In this document: positions 30,056-41,508 of the stretch, in pieces
How the letters are laid out: each line of letters begins with the position of its first letter
Position numbering within the stretch: the first letter of the stretch is position 1
NCBI GenBank assembly: GCA_963854835.1
Contig: OY978525.1
Span: forward strand, 44,927,554-44,991,553
Origin: Megamerina dolium
Lineage: Eukaryota > Arthropoda > Insecta > Diptera > Megamerinidae
Direction: 5' to 3'
DNA: 64,000 nucleotides
Program-made: the position numbers and the translations under genes
The notes under the pieces: generated by a model
Told to the model about the DNA's origin: nothing
What the model saw: the letters and a program-made list of their open reading frames with translations, nothing else
Database searches by the model: none

Positions 30056-31405
30056 TCACAATGGTTGATCTGTACAACTCTCATTTGATCCTTCTGCACG
30101 CTGTTTGATATAGGGGGCACTTCCTACTGCCGATTTGGTGACCCGCATCCTTCCCGTTGATTTTGCATGCTCCACAGAATGTTTTTTTTTATTTTTCTTT
30201 GCGAAGTGACCCTTTTCTCCACATTTGATGCAACTTTGGTTCTTATCTTCTGTGCTGCTGCACGCGTTCGCCACATGCCCATATTCTAAGCACCTGAAAC
30301 ACTTCTTTAGGTTCAGTTTTTCTCTTATTCGGCACACCACCCATCTAATCTTGATCTTCTGAGCATCAAGAAGCTGTCTTGCGTTCAATGCCGGAAGGCT
30401 TACGAAGCAGTCTGCGTACCTGCATACGCCTCCCTGATGTTTTTGATCGCTCTTTCGTCGAAGAAACTTAACTCCTTTATTTGCGATCGGATGGCCTCGA
30501 CTATATCTTCCTTGGTGGTAATTTCATTTAGATCGCGGATCTCCAACGATACCTCATGGGTTAGTGCCCGGATCTGCGCTTTATCACCGAGCACCTTATT
30601 TATTTCCTTTTCATAAACTCCCATGTTTGTCATCTGGGCCTTCAATTCAAGCAAAATTTCGCCTTTCGCCGTCTTCCTGATCCGTGCAACGTTCTCACCG
30701 TTTTAAGTATGTCACTGTATGACATATTTCCAGCAGGTGCAATGATTATCGCGTCTGGTCTCGGAGGCGGTGTATAGGTCGCCTTCTTCTTAGCAAACTG
30801 CGTTTTGCGTTTGACCTGCGCCCTGACCTCTGTTTTCTCTCTATCTTTGGCAGGACTATTGCCTCCATCGCTCTTGCTCGTGTTATCCGTCGGCTTTTGC
30901 ACTTCCTCGTGAGTGGGTCTGTTCCTCTTGGGTGGTGTTTTTCGTGTCAGCTGCTCGTCCTCGCGGGGCCTCTTCAGCATTGATCCTATAGATGTTAGCC
31001 TGAGGGTGATATTTCGTCTATTTTCTTTGCTTTTATTATACTCTTCTCGGGCACGTTCGTGAAGTCGCGTTACTGAACTGAGCAGATCCCTGATTTGGTT
31101 GTTGATTGATCGTTGCGGTAGTCGCATTGCTTCAGTCAACTTCCTGATTGCCTCACCTAATTCTGACATGATATCGGCACTCGATTGCGTCGTTGTAGCC
31201 ATAGGAGTGCTATCTTGCATCGCAGGTGGCGAAAACTTTGCTCTTGCTGGCTTTTCCGCAGTTTTCGGCGACCGCACCAGTCTTGGTGCACGCTTAAAAG
31301 AGTCAACTTACACAGTTTTGCCATCTTCACTCGGGATCGGTGTCTTCTTGGACGGCTCAGCTCCAGGTATCTTGCTACCACCATCGCAAGGACTTTGAGT
31401 ACCAC
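30056..31405 (-). pseudogene. ORF1 (Gag-like) of the R1-type LINE
   Basis: Four overlapping frames (31157-31405, 30642-31277, 30400-30654, 30056-30388) carry a basic, proline-rich N-terminus (KTPPKRNRPTHEEVQ), a central region with KEINKVLGDKAQIRAL, and two zinc motifs CFRCLEYGHVANAC and CIKCGEKGHFAK, the second having lost its last cysteine. Gag-like ORF1 binds LINE RNA. Confidence 0.82.
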
Positions 31406-32183
31406 TGCTCATGATGATGCCATCTATATTGCTGCTATTGTTTTTGTTAATTCTCAATTTGTTCTCCATTTACTTTCTGTACCAGCGCATCGTGTGTAGG
31501 GGGGCGGACCGAAATAGACAGGAGCGGATATACCCTCGGGGACAATGCCCCTACCCCAGTTCCCTGAGGCCTGTTCTTCGCTTTACCGGTTCCAGAAAAC
31601 ACGGACGAACCGGCAATCGCCCGGAGCAACGCAGGCTACAACTCCTGCGTCCAATACACACTTCCTGACTAAGGTCCGAAGGTGCTGGTTACTGATACCC
31701 ACCACGGCTAACACCTCGGCAGAGCAAGCTCACATCACGCTCATCATCCCAACAGCAGAGAAAGCTGTTGAGGTTCTGAAGGACTCCCAGTGCGCCGCGG
31801 AGAATACCGGTCGATTTAACAGCCGCACCTAACATGGTGTACAGACGCTGACCAGGAAGCCGTCCAATGTGGAAACCGTCGCGCCTGGGTTTTTTTTATA
31901 ACTCATCATGCCCATGCATGATGAGGGGGACACATAATTCAAAGAGGCGGTGTCGACTCGCCACTGTCACAGGAATTTCATAGGACTCGCTGGCTTTTAT
32001 ACCGCCTCCTCCATTCCTGCCGCTCATCGTCGGGGATTGCTTATTCGATTAAACTTATTTCGCAATTAACCTGCTACTACAGGCCGTCCGGCTATCCGCG
32101 ACCTGCCGACATCCCCGGTAGCGTAGAGCCCAGCTATAGTTACCGTTCCCATTGGGAATCAAAGACACCACGGGATACACACT
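31406..32183 (-). other. 5' leader of the R1-type LINE
   Basis: GC-richer than the surroundings, with no conserved frame. It leads into ORF1 on the minus strand and stops exactly where the SG-type LTR fragment starts. The assignment rests on position. Confidence 0.55.
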
Positions 32184-32273
32184 TGTGGTGTAACTATTTT
32201 ATTGTAAGTTAATGTTGGTATGTGATATATGGCTAGTATTAGAAAAATGGTATATAAGCTGCCAGCTTACTGA
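32184..32273 (+). repeat. fragment of an SG-type LTR
   Basis: The first 90 bp match the start of the SG LTR (TGTGGT, then TATTTTATTGTAAGTTA, GGCTAGTATTAG and CAGCTTACTGA), after which similarity stops. No other part of an SG element follows. Confidence 0.8.
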
Positions 32274-32341
32274 CGCTTCACAACCCTGATTGATATATAA
32301 ATTGTTAATTTGAAAAAATCAAAATAATTATTATTATTTAA

Positions 32342-32557
32342 ATGAATAGCAATCAAAATAATTGTGATAATGTGTTTAAAGAGATTAGTTTTCTTCGAAA
32401 ACATGATGATCGCAAAATGATCGGTGCGCAAAGCGAACATGATGATCAATTATCAAAAATTTATTTAAATATTTCAAATGGAATTAATAAAATAATGCAA
32501 AATGAATACATTTATATGGCACTAATTATTATTATTATAATTATGTTTTTTTTATAA
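32342..32557 (+). CDS. VLE-2: small ORF with C-terminal membrane segment
   Basis: A 71-codon AT-rich frame: polar N-terminus, then YIYMALIIIIIIMFFL, a clear hydrophobic anchor. Three hairpin units (32388-32402, 32408-32422, 32424-32438) fall in frame in its middle. It sits just upstream of the capsid-like gene, so a small virion membrane protein is possible but unproven. Confidence 0.45.
   Translation: MNSNQNNCDNVFKEISFLRKHDDRKMIGAQSEHDDQLSKIYLNISNGINKIMQNEYIYMALIIIIIIMFFL
32388..32438. repeat. three hairpin units in a VLE-2 ORF
   Basis: 32388-32402 GTTTTC TTC GAAAAC (perfect), 32408-32422 GATCGC AAA ATGATC (two mismatches) and 32424-32438 GTGCGC AAA GCGAAC (one mismatch). The last two are 16 nt apart. 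Confidence 0.75.
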
Positions 32558-32600
32558 ATTTTTTATTTTAAAATTGTTAGTAAATTGTTAGTTAATTTTT

Positions 32601-32662
32601 AGAGAAGCTCGGCCAATGAGCCCTTTGGGGCTTTATGTGGCCACATATTTATTTATTTTTAT
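32601..32662 (+). repeat. SINE 3'-end fragment
   Basis: About 60 bp match the 3' end of the SINE at 56803-57054: GAGAAGCTCGGCCAATGAGC, then TTTGGGGCTTTATGTGGCCA and an ATTT-rich tail. The tRNA-like head is absent, so this is a 5'-truncated copy within VLE-2. Confidence 0.82.
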
Positions 32663-32689
32663 TTAAATTTTTAGTTAAATATATGAGAG

Positions 32690-32950
32690 AAGAAAATGGT
32701 ATGAACATTTACCTTCCAATTCTACTCTTTAAAATGAACATGGTAGGACAATAGAAATAAATATTAATAATCAAGACATTAAAACATTACCATATTACAT
32801 GTTTTTAGATGACAAATTACTGCAAAAGATAAAGATGGTAAAATTCTGGAAAATATTAATCCTGAGTGGCAAAATGTAAATAAAGGTAATGTTTTTAATC
32901 AAAAATTATATTCTCCTGTTAGTATTTCATTATACATTTTAATTCTCTCC
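32690..32950 (+). pseudogene. VLE-2: possible N-terminal part of the capsid-like gene
   Basis: Broken frames include ININNQDIKTLPYYMFLDD and KILENINPEWQNVN. Position (just before JK-C, whose other side carries the capsid-like C-terminus) and AT-rich style suggest it is the front of the same gene. Sequence support is weak. Confidence 0.35.
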
Positions 32951-33140
32951 ATTGATAGAGTCGAATAAGTGATTAATTTTGGTTTAAAAAATGAAATATA
33001 TTGCGAAAAGACGCTAAATAAACTCAAGCAGTTATTTCTGTGGTTTTTTATTGCTTATACAGATAAGCAGAAAGAACAATAAAATCAAAGAAAAAAAATA
33101 ATAATAATAATATAGTTTGCAAACAGATTTCATTTGTAAT

Positions 33141-34698
33141 ATGAGTGTTCGGCACTCTTCTCTCCGGCAACGGCAATCGCCTGTTAATGTGTGTGTAAAC
33201 AATGATTTGCAATCACCCGCGCAAACCCCTCCGATAAGTGCATTATCAAAAAAATCAGTTGATACACACTGCACAAGTGAAAGTAACAATGCAAATCTTT
33301 TGCCTGCACATATTCCTCACTCTAACACTACATCAAAATTTGCAACAACAATAAATACAGACAAAAAAAATAATTTGTTCTCTCGTGATATACTATCTCC
33401 CTCTATACCGTGGAGTGTACAATGCGCTTCTCCTGCTGTAACACCAACAGCTACAACATCAAAGCAAACAAATAACGGCCTTTCTACTGAAGTGCATGAC
33501 CCAGTAGTTAAAGCAACTAGTGCGATGACTAATAAAGAACCAGTTGCTGTTCAAACTGGAATTGATCGCTATATTACTGTAGTAAAGCGAAAAAGAAGTC
33601 CCCAAAATTCAAAACAAATGAATTCAACAAAAATTCAAAAGCAGAACATTGCCCCTATTAGTTCGGAAAATAGATACGCACTGCTTTCAGGTGATGAAAG
33701 TGACGAAAATCTTAACTCCAAGAAAAAATTCAAACCCCCACCGATTTTCTTAAGAGAACGCAACTCACATAAGTTGATTTCTAGAATTACAAGTCTTATA
33801 GGACCAAAGAATTTCCACGTTGTTCCTATTCTTAAAGGCCAAATTGAGGAAACGAAAGTGCAAATCTACAGCGAAACTCATTATCGCAAAGTAATCGCGG
33901 AATTTGATGCTGTAAAAAAGAATTACTACACATATCAGCTAAAAAGTAGTAAGGGCTTAATCGAAATCAAACTTGCCCTTCAGGATGAAGGGTTTCAAGC
34001 CAAAACAGTATTCAACATTCTCAACAAGAGCAATATACCTCAACCGTTATATCGTATTGAGCTTCAGCCTGAAACAAAACCCTATATATAAAATTCGATA
34101 TAATTCGATTGCATCGCAAAATCACAATCAAAGAACCCCATAAGAGAACTGGACCTCCTCAGTGCAGCAACTGCCAAGAATATGGACATACTAAGACATA
34201 TTGTACCCTGCCAGCTGTTTGTGTGATTTGTGGAGATCTTCATAAATCAAAGATACGCACAAAGGCGATGCTAGCATGAAAAAATGCAGCAATTGTGGAG
34301 GTAATCACACCGAAAATTATAGAGGATGCCCAGTATATACAACCCTAAAGCTAAATTTCTCCTCCAGCAATCAACCTCTAAAACCAGTTGAGCAAACTCA
34401 GATAGCCAACTCAAGTAAGAGACAAAATATTGATGCAACACAATTCTTCTCTGCAAGCCCAAACAAGAATTAAACCAATTCATACGCTAGCGTGCTAAAA
34501 CAAAACCCACACCAACAAAGCAATGTAAATAATGAGCAGAAACACTCACTGCCCACCCAACAGCCAAGTACCCTTGAACATTTGCTTCAAACATTAATTC
34601 AGAATATGAACCAATTCATGAACTCAATGCAAACAATGATGCAAGAAATGATGAAAAATCAATCGATGTTACTCCAAACATTGCTATCCAGACCATGA
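33141..34698 (+). pseudogene. Jockey ORF1 of JK-C
   Basis: Starts MSVRHSSLRQRQSPVNVCVN, homologous to JK-B ORF1. Breaks include a deletion near 33960 that removes the start of the central domain, a stop near 34086, loss of the second zinc knuckle near 34250 (a KIRTKAMLA reading instead), and a stop at 34471. The last frame ends at the same LLSRP as JK-B, with an ATGA overlap to ORF2. Confidence 0.88.
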
Positions 34699-35376
34699 GT
34701 CGTCTGAAGATATGCCACTGGAACGCCAACGGCTTAAGCCAGCACCGTTTAGAGCTAATTCATTTCCTTGAATCCAGCCAGATCGACATAATGATGATAT
34801 CTGAGACCCATTTCACTGACAAAAATTGCTACCAAATACTTTATTACAAACTGTACAAGACCACATGATAAGGCACGCGGAGGAACTGCCATATTGATAA
34901 AAAGCAGAATAAAACATCATGTTCTCGAAGATCTACTACTTGCAAGCAACATCTATATGTCTGGAAGAATACATCTCTAAGCTAGTAATATCTGCGATAT
35001 ACTGTCCCCCAAGATACAGTATTACCGAACAGCAATATAAAGAATTTTTCTCAACTCTTGGTAGCAAATTCTTGGTAGCTGGCGATTTCAACGCCAAACA
35101 CACTCACTGTGGCTCCCGCTTAATAACTCCAAAAGGCAGAAGACTATATTCAATCATCACTAACCACGGCTACGATGTTATTTCAAATGGTCAACCGACA
35201 TATTGGCCGACGGACAAGAGGAAGATACCCGATCTCATAGACTTTGGAGTCGCCAAAGGTTTGCAGATGGAAAATATCTCCACAGAGTGTAATTATGATA
35301 TATCATCTGACCACTCACCCTCGGTAATATCTATAAAATCACCAAGCCACCAAGGCAATTGCGTTAGAAAGAAAAT
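34695..35376 (+). pseudogene. Jockey ORF2 of JK-C, endonuclease part
   Basis: From MSRLKICHWNANGLS through a frame break near 34860, then LVAGDFNAKHTHCGS and DISSDHSPSVI. It stops at the RTE-1B target site AGAAAAT (35370-35376). Confidence 0.88.
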
Positions 35377-35415
35377 ACTTACTTACTTATGTGGCCATAA
35401 CAACCGAATATCGAT

Positions 35416-37236
35416 TTAGGTCGAAAATAACATGCTTCGCCAGCCATCTCTGTTCTTCGCAAGCTGGCGCCAGTTAGAAATTCCAAGCGCCGTCAGGTTC
35501 TCCAGTACTTGGTCTTTCCACCGGAGGTTTGGTCTTCCTCTTTTGCGTCGTCCTCCAGCGGGTTCCGAATATAACACCTTCTTAGCTGGAGCGTGTTCTT
35601 CCATTCGCTCGACATGACCTAGCCAGCGCAGCCGCTGGATTTTGATGCGCTTTACTATGTCAATATCGGCATATAGCTCGTACAGCTCATGGTTGTACCT
35701 TATTCGGTACTCGCCACCAACGCAAATAGGTCCAAAGATCTTGCGTAGGACTTTTCTCTCGAAAACTCCAAGTATTCGCTCATCCGAGGTGGAAATTGTC
35801 CAGGCTTCAGCGCCATATGTTAGGACAGGCATGATGAGAGACTTGTAGAGTGTAGTTTTCGTTCTTCGAGAGAGGGCTCGACTTCTCAATTGCTTACTCA
35901 GCCCAAAGTAACACCTGTTAGCAAGAGTTATCCTACGCATGATCTCCAAGCTGACGTCATTACTGCTGTTAATTCTGGTTCCAAGATAGACAAAGTCCCT
36001 TACTACTTCAAAAGCGTAGTTGTCAACAGTGACGTGCTGTCCAAGACGCCGGGACTCTTTGTTTGTTGACACTAGATACTTCGTCTTGCCCTCGTTCACC
36101 GTGAGACCCATCCGACGCGACTCTCTTTCCAACTCTGAGAATGCTGCACTGACTGCTCGCGTGTTCATGCCGATTATGTCAATATCGTCGGCATACGCTA
36201 ACAGCATGACACTTTTGTTGAAGATAGTGCCATTATGTCGTAGATCAGCAGCTCGTATTATTTTCTCCATAATAAGATTGAAGAAGTCGCACGATAACGA
36301 ATCACCTTGTCTGAAACCCCGTTCGGTATTAAACGGTGCGGAGAGGTCCTTCCCAATTTTCACTGCACAACGGGAGTTATGCAGTGTCATTCTACAAAGT
36401 CGAATGAGCTTTGCAGGAATACCGAACTCAGACATTGTTGCGTAGAGGTAATCCCTTACCGGACTGTCGAAAGCGGCTTTATAATCAACAAATAGGTGGT
36501 GTGTGTCGATCTGTTTTTCTTGGGTCTTCTCCAGGATTTGGCGCAGTGTGAAAATCTGGTCGTTGGTGGATTTACCAGGTCTGAAGCCACACTGATAAGG
36601 TCCAATCAGGTTGCTGAGCATAGGCTTCAATCTTTCACACAGTACGCTCGATAGAACCTTGTACGCGATGCTCAGGAGACTTATTCCACGGTAGTTGGCG
36701 CAAATTGTGGGGTCTCCTTTTTTATGTACAGGACAGAGAACACTGAGCCTCCAATCATCAGGCATGCTTTCATCCGACCATATTCTGCTTATGAGCTGGT
36801 GCATGCGGGTGAGCAGCTCATCGCCTCCGGTCTTAAACAACTCGGCAGGCAGGCCATCAGCACCTGCAGCTTTGTTGTTCTTCAGCCTTAAAATGGCCGT
36901 TTCAACCTCGTCATAGTCGGGTGGTGGAACATCAACACCATCATCTGTAATTGGGGTTATCGGGCATTCTCCTCCACTGGCGGAATTGTTCGTAGCATCG
37001 CCATTCAGTAACGTGGAGAAGTGTTCCCTCCATAGGCTCAGTACACTCTGGACATCCGTAACTAAATTCCCATTTCCATCACGACAAGAAGAGGCTCCGG
37101 GATTTAAACCTCCACTCAGGCGCTTGATCTTTTCAAAGAATTTTCGAGTCTCATTCTTGTCGGTACACATCTCTATCTCCTCACACTCGCGTCTTTCCAA
37201 CTCCCTCTTCTTGCGCCTGAAAAGACGTCTCTGCAC
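35416..37236 (-). pseudogene. RTE-1B ORF, reverse transcriptase part (606 codons)
   Basis: RT blocks NKAAGADGLPAEL, NYRGISLLSIAYKVL, GFRPGKSTNDQIF, RGFRQGDSLSCDFFNLI and intact LLAYADDIDIIG, then KIQRLRWLGHVERMEEH and GRPNLRWKDQVLENL. It overlaps the upstream frame because a GA dinucleotide is missing in the GAGAGA run near 37232 relative to RTE-1A. All RT catalytic residues are kept. Confidence 0.92.
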
Positions 37237-38392
37237 TCCTTTTCTCTCTATACCGCTCCTTAACAGCTCGCGTTACGCCTGCACGCAGGGTTTTTCTGTA
37301 GGCGGCGTCTTTCTCTGCGGTAGCGTCGCGACACTCCTGATCATACCACTCATTCCTCAGAGGCCAGTAGTAACCGATTACCTCCTCGGCAGCAGTAGTC
37401 ATGGAGTGGGATATATGTGTCCACCGTGCGCATGTATCATCAAGTGGGGGAGTGTTCTGCATAAGCAGATCCGATAATCGAGTGGAAAATGCATCTGTTG
37501 TCTCTGGTGATTGCAGCTTACTGACGTCGAGCTTTCTCTGTGTGGGACTTCTCTTGTTATTTGCGACACATAAGCGTGTGCGCACCTTAGCTGCAACAAG
37601 GTAGTGATCCGAGTCGATGTTGGCACCACCGATCGATTTCACGTCCATCACACTGGAAGCATGCCTTCCGTCAATCAACACATGATCAATTTGGTTTCTT
37701 GTACGATGATCTGGAGACAGCCATGTCGCTTTGTGGATGTCGAGATGCTGGAATCTGGTACCACCAATTACCATGTTTCGTGCTGTGGCGAAGTCGATCA
37801 ACCTCATTCCGTTATCGGAGGTGTTCTGGTGGAGGCTGAATTTTCCGACAGTTGGACCAAAGGTACCTTCCTTGCCCACCCTGGCATTAAAGTCGCCAAG
37901 CACGATTTTGATATCGTGGCGAGGGCAGCGGTCATAAGCTTCTTCGAGGCGCTGAAAGAAGCTCTCCTTGGTCACATTGTCCTTCTCATCCGTCGGAGCG
38001 TGGGCACATATAAGGCTGATGTTGAAAAATTTTGCCTTGATGCGGATTGTGGCCAGCCGTTCGTTCACAGGCGTGAACTGTGAGACAAGATGTCGTAGTC
38101 TCTTGCTGACCAAAAATCCACATCCTAATTCGTGCCTTTCAGCATGGCAACTGTAGTAGATGTCACAGGACGCTCTTTTGGAGCAGCCCTGTCGTGTCCA
38201 TCGCATTTCCTGGAGAGCGGTGATGTCAGCTCTGTATTTTTCGAGGACATCAACCAGCTGGATAGAGGCACCCTCCCTATAAAGGGATCGGACATTCCAG
38301 GTGCATATCCGTAAATCGTGGTCCTTTTTTCGTTTGCGGGGTTCATCAACAAAAACGGTAGTCCTTATCCGAGGCATATTTGTTTTTTTCAT
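37181..38392 (-). pseudogene. RTE-1B ORF, endonuclease part (403 codons)
   Basis: Start MKKTNMPRIRTTV, then RICTWNVRSLYREGAS, ALQEMRWTRQG, LICAHAPTDEKD, VLGDFNARVGKEG, NQIDHVLIDGRH and DSDHYLVAAKV: a complete EEP endonuclease. The frame runs a few codons past the 2-bp deletion and then stops. A 5' leader of about 350 bp (38393-38741) has no frame of note. Confidence 0.92.
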
Positions 38393-38748
38393 TGGGGGGG
38401 TTTTTTATGTGGCGGGTCCCAAACCCAACGCACAACCTCTAACCGAGGAGATTTTCGCCACTCACTTCAGCCGCCTCCCAGCGGGTGCCAGGAAGACGTT
38501 GCCCGGTGGTCGCCACATGGAGGGCCCCCATTAATAATAATGAAAGCGCCATCACAGAGTAAGCAGAGCAAGCTATATTACTACCCCTCATTAACAAATA
38601 AAGGTATCATCACATAGCGCTCAGATCAAACTACATGACAGCCAGTGAGTTGACTTGCGATGAGTTCAACAAGGATTGCGCTAGCCCCACCTGGTTGAGG
38701 CAGTTAGACACGTTACCTTGCGAAAACACCACCAGACCACCAGAAAAT

Positions 38749-40438
38749 AGACTGGTTGAAATTCAAGAAATATATAAATTCCCATCTTCCTCTGAGTACT
38801 GTATTAAGAAATGGACACGATGTAAACTCAGCACTCGAAAAATTCAACCAGCTGCTCTCATTAGCTCTCAGCTCAGCCACCTGCACAAAGGTATGCAAGC
38901 AATCAAACTATAGCATATACACACCAGCCGACATTGAATTGCTAGTAAGACAGAAAAGAAGACTCCGATGACAATGGCAAGAATTCAGATCACCGAATCT
39001 GAAAACACAGCTACAGCACTGCACTCGAAAGTAAAAGCAAGCCTTAAAAAATAAAAACAACAAAGAGTTAGAAGAGCACATAGCGAAATTAACACCTTGT
39101 GAAGCTACTACTCTTTGTAGAAATCAGCAAAAAACTCAAATCGGCCAATTCTCACTGAGTGAGAGTAATTGGGCTAGAAGCAACTGTGAGAAGGGTTTGG
39201 CTTTTGCAAACCACCTAAAAAGTGTGTTTACACCCAATCCATCCTCTTTACAGTCCTCATTACCAAAATTAACTTCTCAACCTTGCTCAATAACGCTCAA
39301 AATTAAAAAAAAGGACATATTCAAAGCAATTTATAAAGATTTAAACCCAAAAAAATCACCTGGTCCAGATAAAATTACCGGTAAAATGATAAAAGAGCTA
39401 CCTCCGGCTTCAGTAATTCATCTCATGCAAATGCTGGAAAACTACAAAAATTACTATGATAGCAAAACCAGGAAAAGACCCTACAAAAGTTTCACCGTAC
39501 AGACCTATCAGCCTCCTGCCTCTACTCTCTAAAGTATTCGAAAAGCTACTTGTCATGAATATAACTCCATTTATTAATCTCAACCAACTGATTCCTCAAC
39601 ATCAGTTTGGATTTAGAAAACAGCACGGGACAATAGAGCAAGTCCACCGCATTGTAACTCTGATAAGGATCACTTTTAAAGAAAAAACGTATTGCTCAGC
39701 TGTCTTTCTTGATATCACTCAAGCTTTCGATAAAGTATGGCACGATGGCCTTATTTACAAACTCAAACTATTACTGCCTGCAAATGTCTCCTCATTGCTT
39801 AGTAGCTACCTCACGAAAATACAATTTGGATATTCACGCTGGCGTTCCTCAAGGAAGCGTTTTGGGCCCCTTACTGTATCTCTTATACACTTCAGATATA
39901 CCCAATAATAACTAGACATTTATATTGACCTTTGCTGATGATACAGCAATATTGTGCTCTCGCTCTAACCCCGTACAAACTACTAAACTCCTGCAGACTC
40001 ATGTCGATTCTCTCGAAATATGGCTAGCAAAATGGCGGATAAAAGTCAATGAATCAAAGAGCGTACATGTAACCTTCACGCTAAGACTAGATACATGTCC
40101 CCCACTTAAAATTAATGGCCAATCAGTTCCACAATCTTCCTCAACAAATTACTTGGGTATTCACCTCGACAGAAGGCTGACCTGAAAAAATCACATAGAG
40201 GCAAAGAAAACTCAGATCAAGCTTAAAATTAATCAATTATGGTGGCGAGATTTAAATGTACCCACAATTTCTGAGGAAGTTGCAATATCCTGCAGAAACT
40301 ACATTCAAAAATTACACAATCATCCGAATCCCCTTGCTAGGCAATTGTTGCTGAGCACGGAGCATCGTCGATTAAAAAGAAAAAACACACTGAATATGCT
40401 GCGAAATTGCTATACTTCACGACTCAACAAATTGTGAT
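38749..40438 (+). pseudogene. Jockey ORF2 of JK-C, RT part
   Basis: Resumes at the target duplication with KKYINSHLPLSTVLRNGHD. RT blocks KKSPGPDKITGKMIKELP, YRPISLLPLLSKVFEKLL, QFGFRKQHGTIEQVH, FLDITQAFDKVWHDG and TFADDTAILCS are spread over several frames. About 180 bp of the C-terminal region is deleted near 40244, where the frame jumps to a sequence ending KRKNTLNML. Confidence 0.88.
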
Positions 40439-40557
40439 GGAACGTAGGGAATATCACATAATTTTAGTTAGTTTATAAGATTTGAATACTTATTGTTAGT
40501 TTCTAGGTATTTTAGAAACCTTCAATAATTGCTTAGTATTAAAAAAGAATACATTTA

Positions 40558-41307
40558 ATGGGATTTTTTAATGACTACACAAATTATATTTTCAGAATTA
40601 ATCAACAATTAAAATTAATTAGATCAAATGATGATTCGAATTGCCTAATTATTGATATTAGTATAAATGATCATACCTTTTCTATTAAAATTAATGAAAT
40701 AATGTGGAGAATGCCACATGTTAAATGTTCTATTGAAGTTGACCATGATATTAATACAAATATTTCAAATAACACAAACTTTAAAATGCATCTTAGAAAT
40801 TGGAGACATTATTGTACAAGTGCAATTCCTGCAGTAAATAATTATACGTGGAATATAACCTCAGCTAGTTCTAAACCAAGAAATTTTTTTATAGCATTCC
40901 AAACATTGAGAATTCAAAATTTTCAAAAAGATAATAAATTTGATTTACCATAATCAAATTTACTATTATTTAAACTAGAAAATGTCGTAGTTAAATTGAA
41001 TACAGTTAGATATCCAAATTATGATATGCAAATATCATTTAACCATAATAAGTATGATGCTTTATACAACATGTTTCTTATTATGGTTCCAGTAAAAATA
41101 ATTTACCATTAGTCAATTATGATACATTTAAAAAAAAAACAAATAATTTGCATTGAAACCTCTAAAGAAAATGAAATAAATAAAGAGGCTTCTATAGATA
41201 TTAAAATTGAGTTTAAATGGACAGAAAAATTGCCAGCTAATACAATTGTACATTGTCTAATTATTAGTGATGATTCGTATTCATATAATCCATTAACTAA
41301 CCAAGTA
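40558..41307 (+). pseudogene. VLE-2: capsid-like protein, C-terminal part
   Basis: A single frame with two in-frame stops (about 40951 and 41110) encodes FFNDYTNYIFRINQQLKLIR, IMWRMPHVKCSIEVDH, KPRNFFIAFQTLRIQNF, NTVRYPNYDMQISF and DIKIEFKWTEKLPANTI. These blocks in this order match, from memory, the C-terminal half of a capsid-like protein (probably double jelly-roll) found in arthropod Polinton-like and adintovirus-like elements. Capsid identity is inference. The C-terminal end runs straight into the hairpin array. The N-terminal half is displaced by JK-C. Confidence 0.6.
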
Positions 41308-41437
41308 TTTGACTTCATCAAATATTTGACTTCGCTAATGGTTGACTTCGCAAAACGTCTCCTAAGGAGACATGTTCACTTTGTGAACCATTTCCTTTGG
41401 AAATATGTGAGCTGCATTTACGGTCTCTGTCAGAGAT
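41308..41437. repeat. array of eight 15-nt hairpins, 16-17 nt period
   Basis: Unit starts: 41308, 41325, 41341, 41357, 41374, 41390, 41407, 41423. Perfect units are 41357-41371 (GTCTCC TAA GGAGAC), 41374-41388 (GTTCAC TTT GTGAAC) and 41390-41404 (ATTTCC TTT GGAAAT). Units 41308-41322 and 41423-41437 have one mismatch; the units at 41325, 41341 and 41407 are decayed but keep the phase. The array overlaps the end of the capsid-like frame. Confidence 0.88.
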
Positions 41438-41508
41438 AGTATATTTGATAATAGGAAAATACACAAATTTAGTATTTTTTAAATTTAAAAATATAATAAA
41501 TATAATAA

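Larger units (their letters stand above)
28488..32183 (-). mobile_element. R1-type LINE, 3'-truncated, with ORF1 and most of ORF2
   Basis: Minus-strand LINE reading from a leader (31406-32183) through ORF1 with zinc knuckles, endonuclease and half of the RT, cut at 28488. It is a different copy from the fragment at 16857-18260, since both contain the block around FGFRR. Many frame changes show age. Confidence 0.82.
35377..38741 (-). mobile_element. RTE-1B: full-length RTE-type LINE with 7-bp target duplication
   Basis: Bounded by AGAAAAT at 35370-35376 and 38742-38748, both inside Jockey ORF2 of JK-C. Length about 3.37 kb, as expected for a complete RTE. The 3' end (at the left) is TGGCCACATA followed by an AGTA repeat. 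One 2-bp frameshift divides an otherwise complete ORF. Confidence 0.93.
32951..40530 (+). mobile_element. JK-C: degenerate Jockey LINE split by RTE-1B
   Basis: Plus-strand relative of JK-B. Leader similarity starts near 32952 (TTGATAGAGTCG), slightly 5'-truncated relative to JK-B. ORF1 and the endonuclease end at 35376; the RT resumes at 38749 after RTE-1B and ends near 40530. Many stops, frameshifts and deletions. It separates the two parts of the VLE-2 capsid-like gene. Confidence 0.9.

Noticed and set aside
41308..41437. CRISPR array
   Set aside because: Periodic palindromes at 16-17 nt have no constant repeat sequence and no spacers of CRISPR length; the context is an insect genome.
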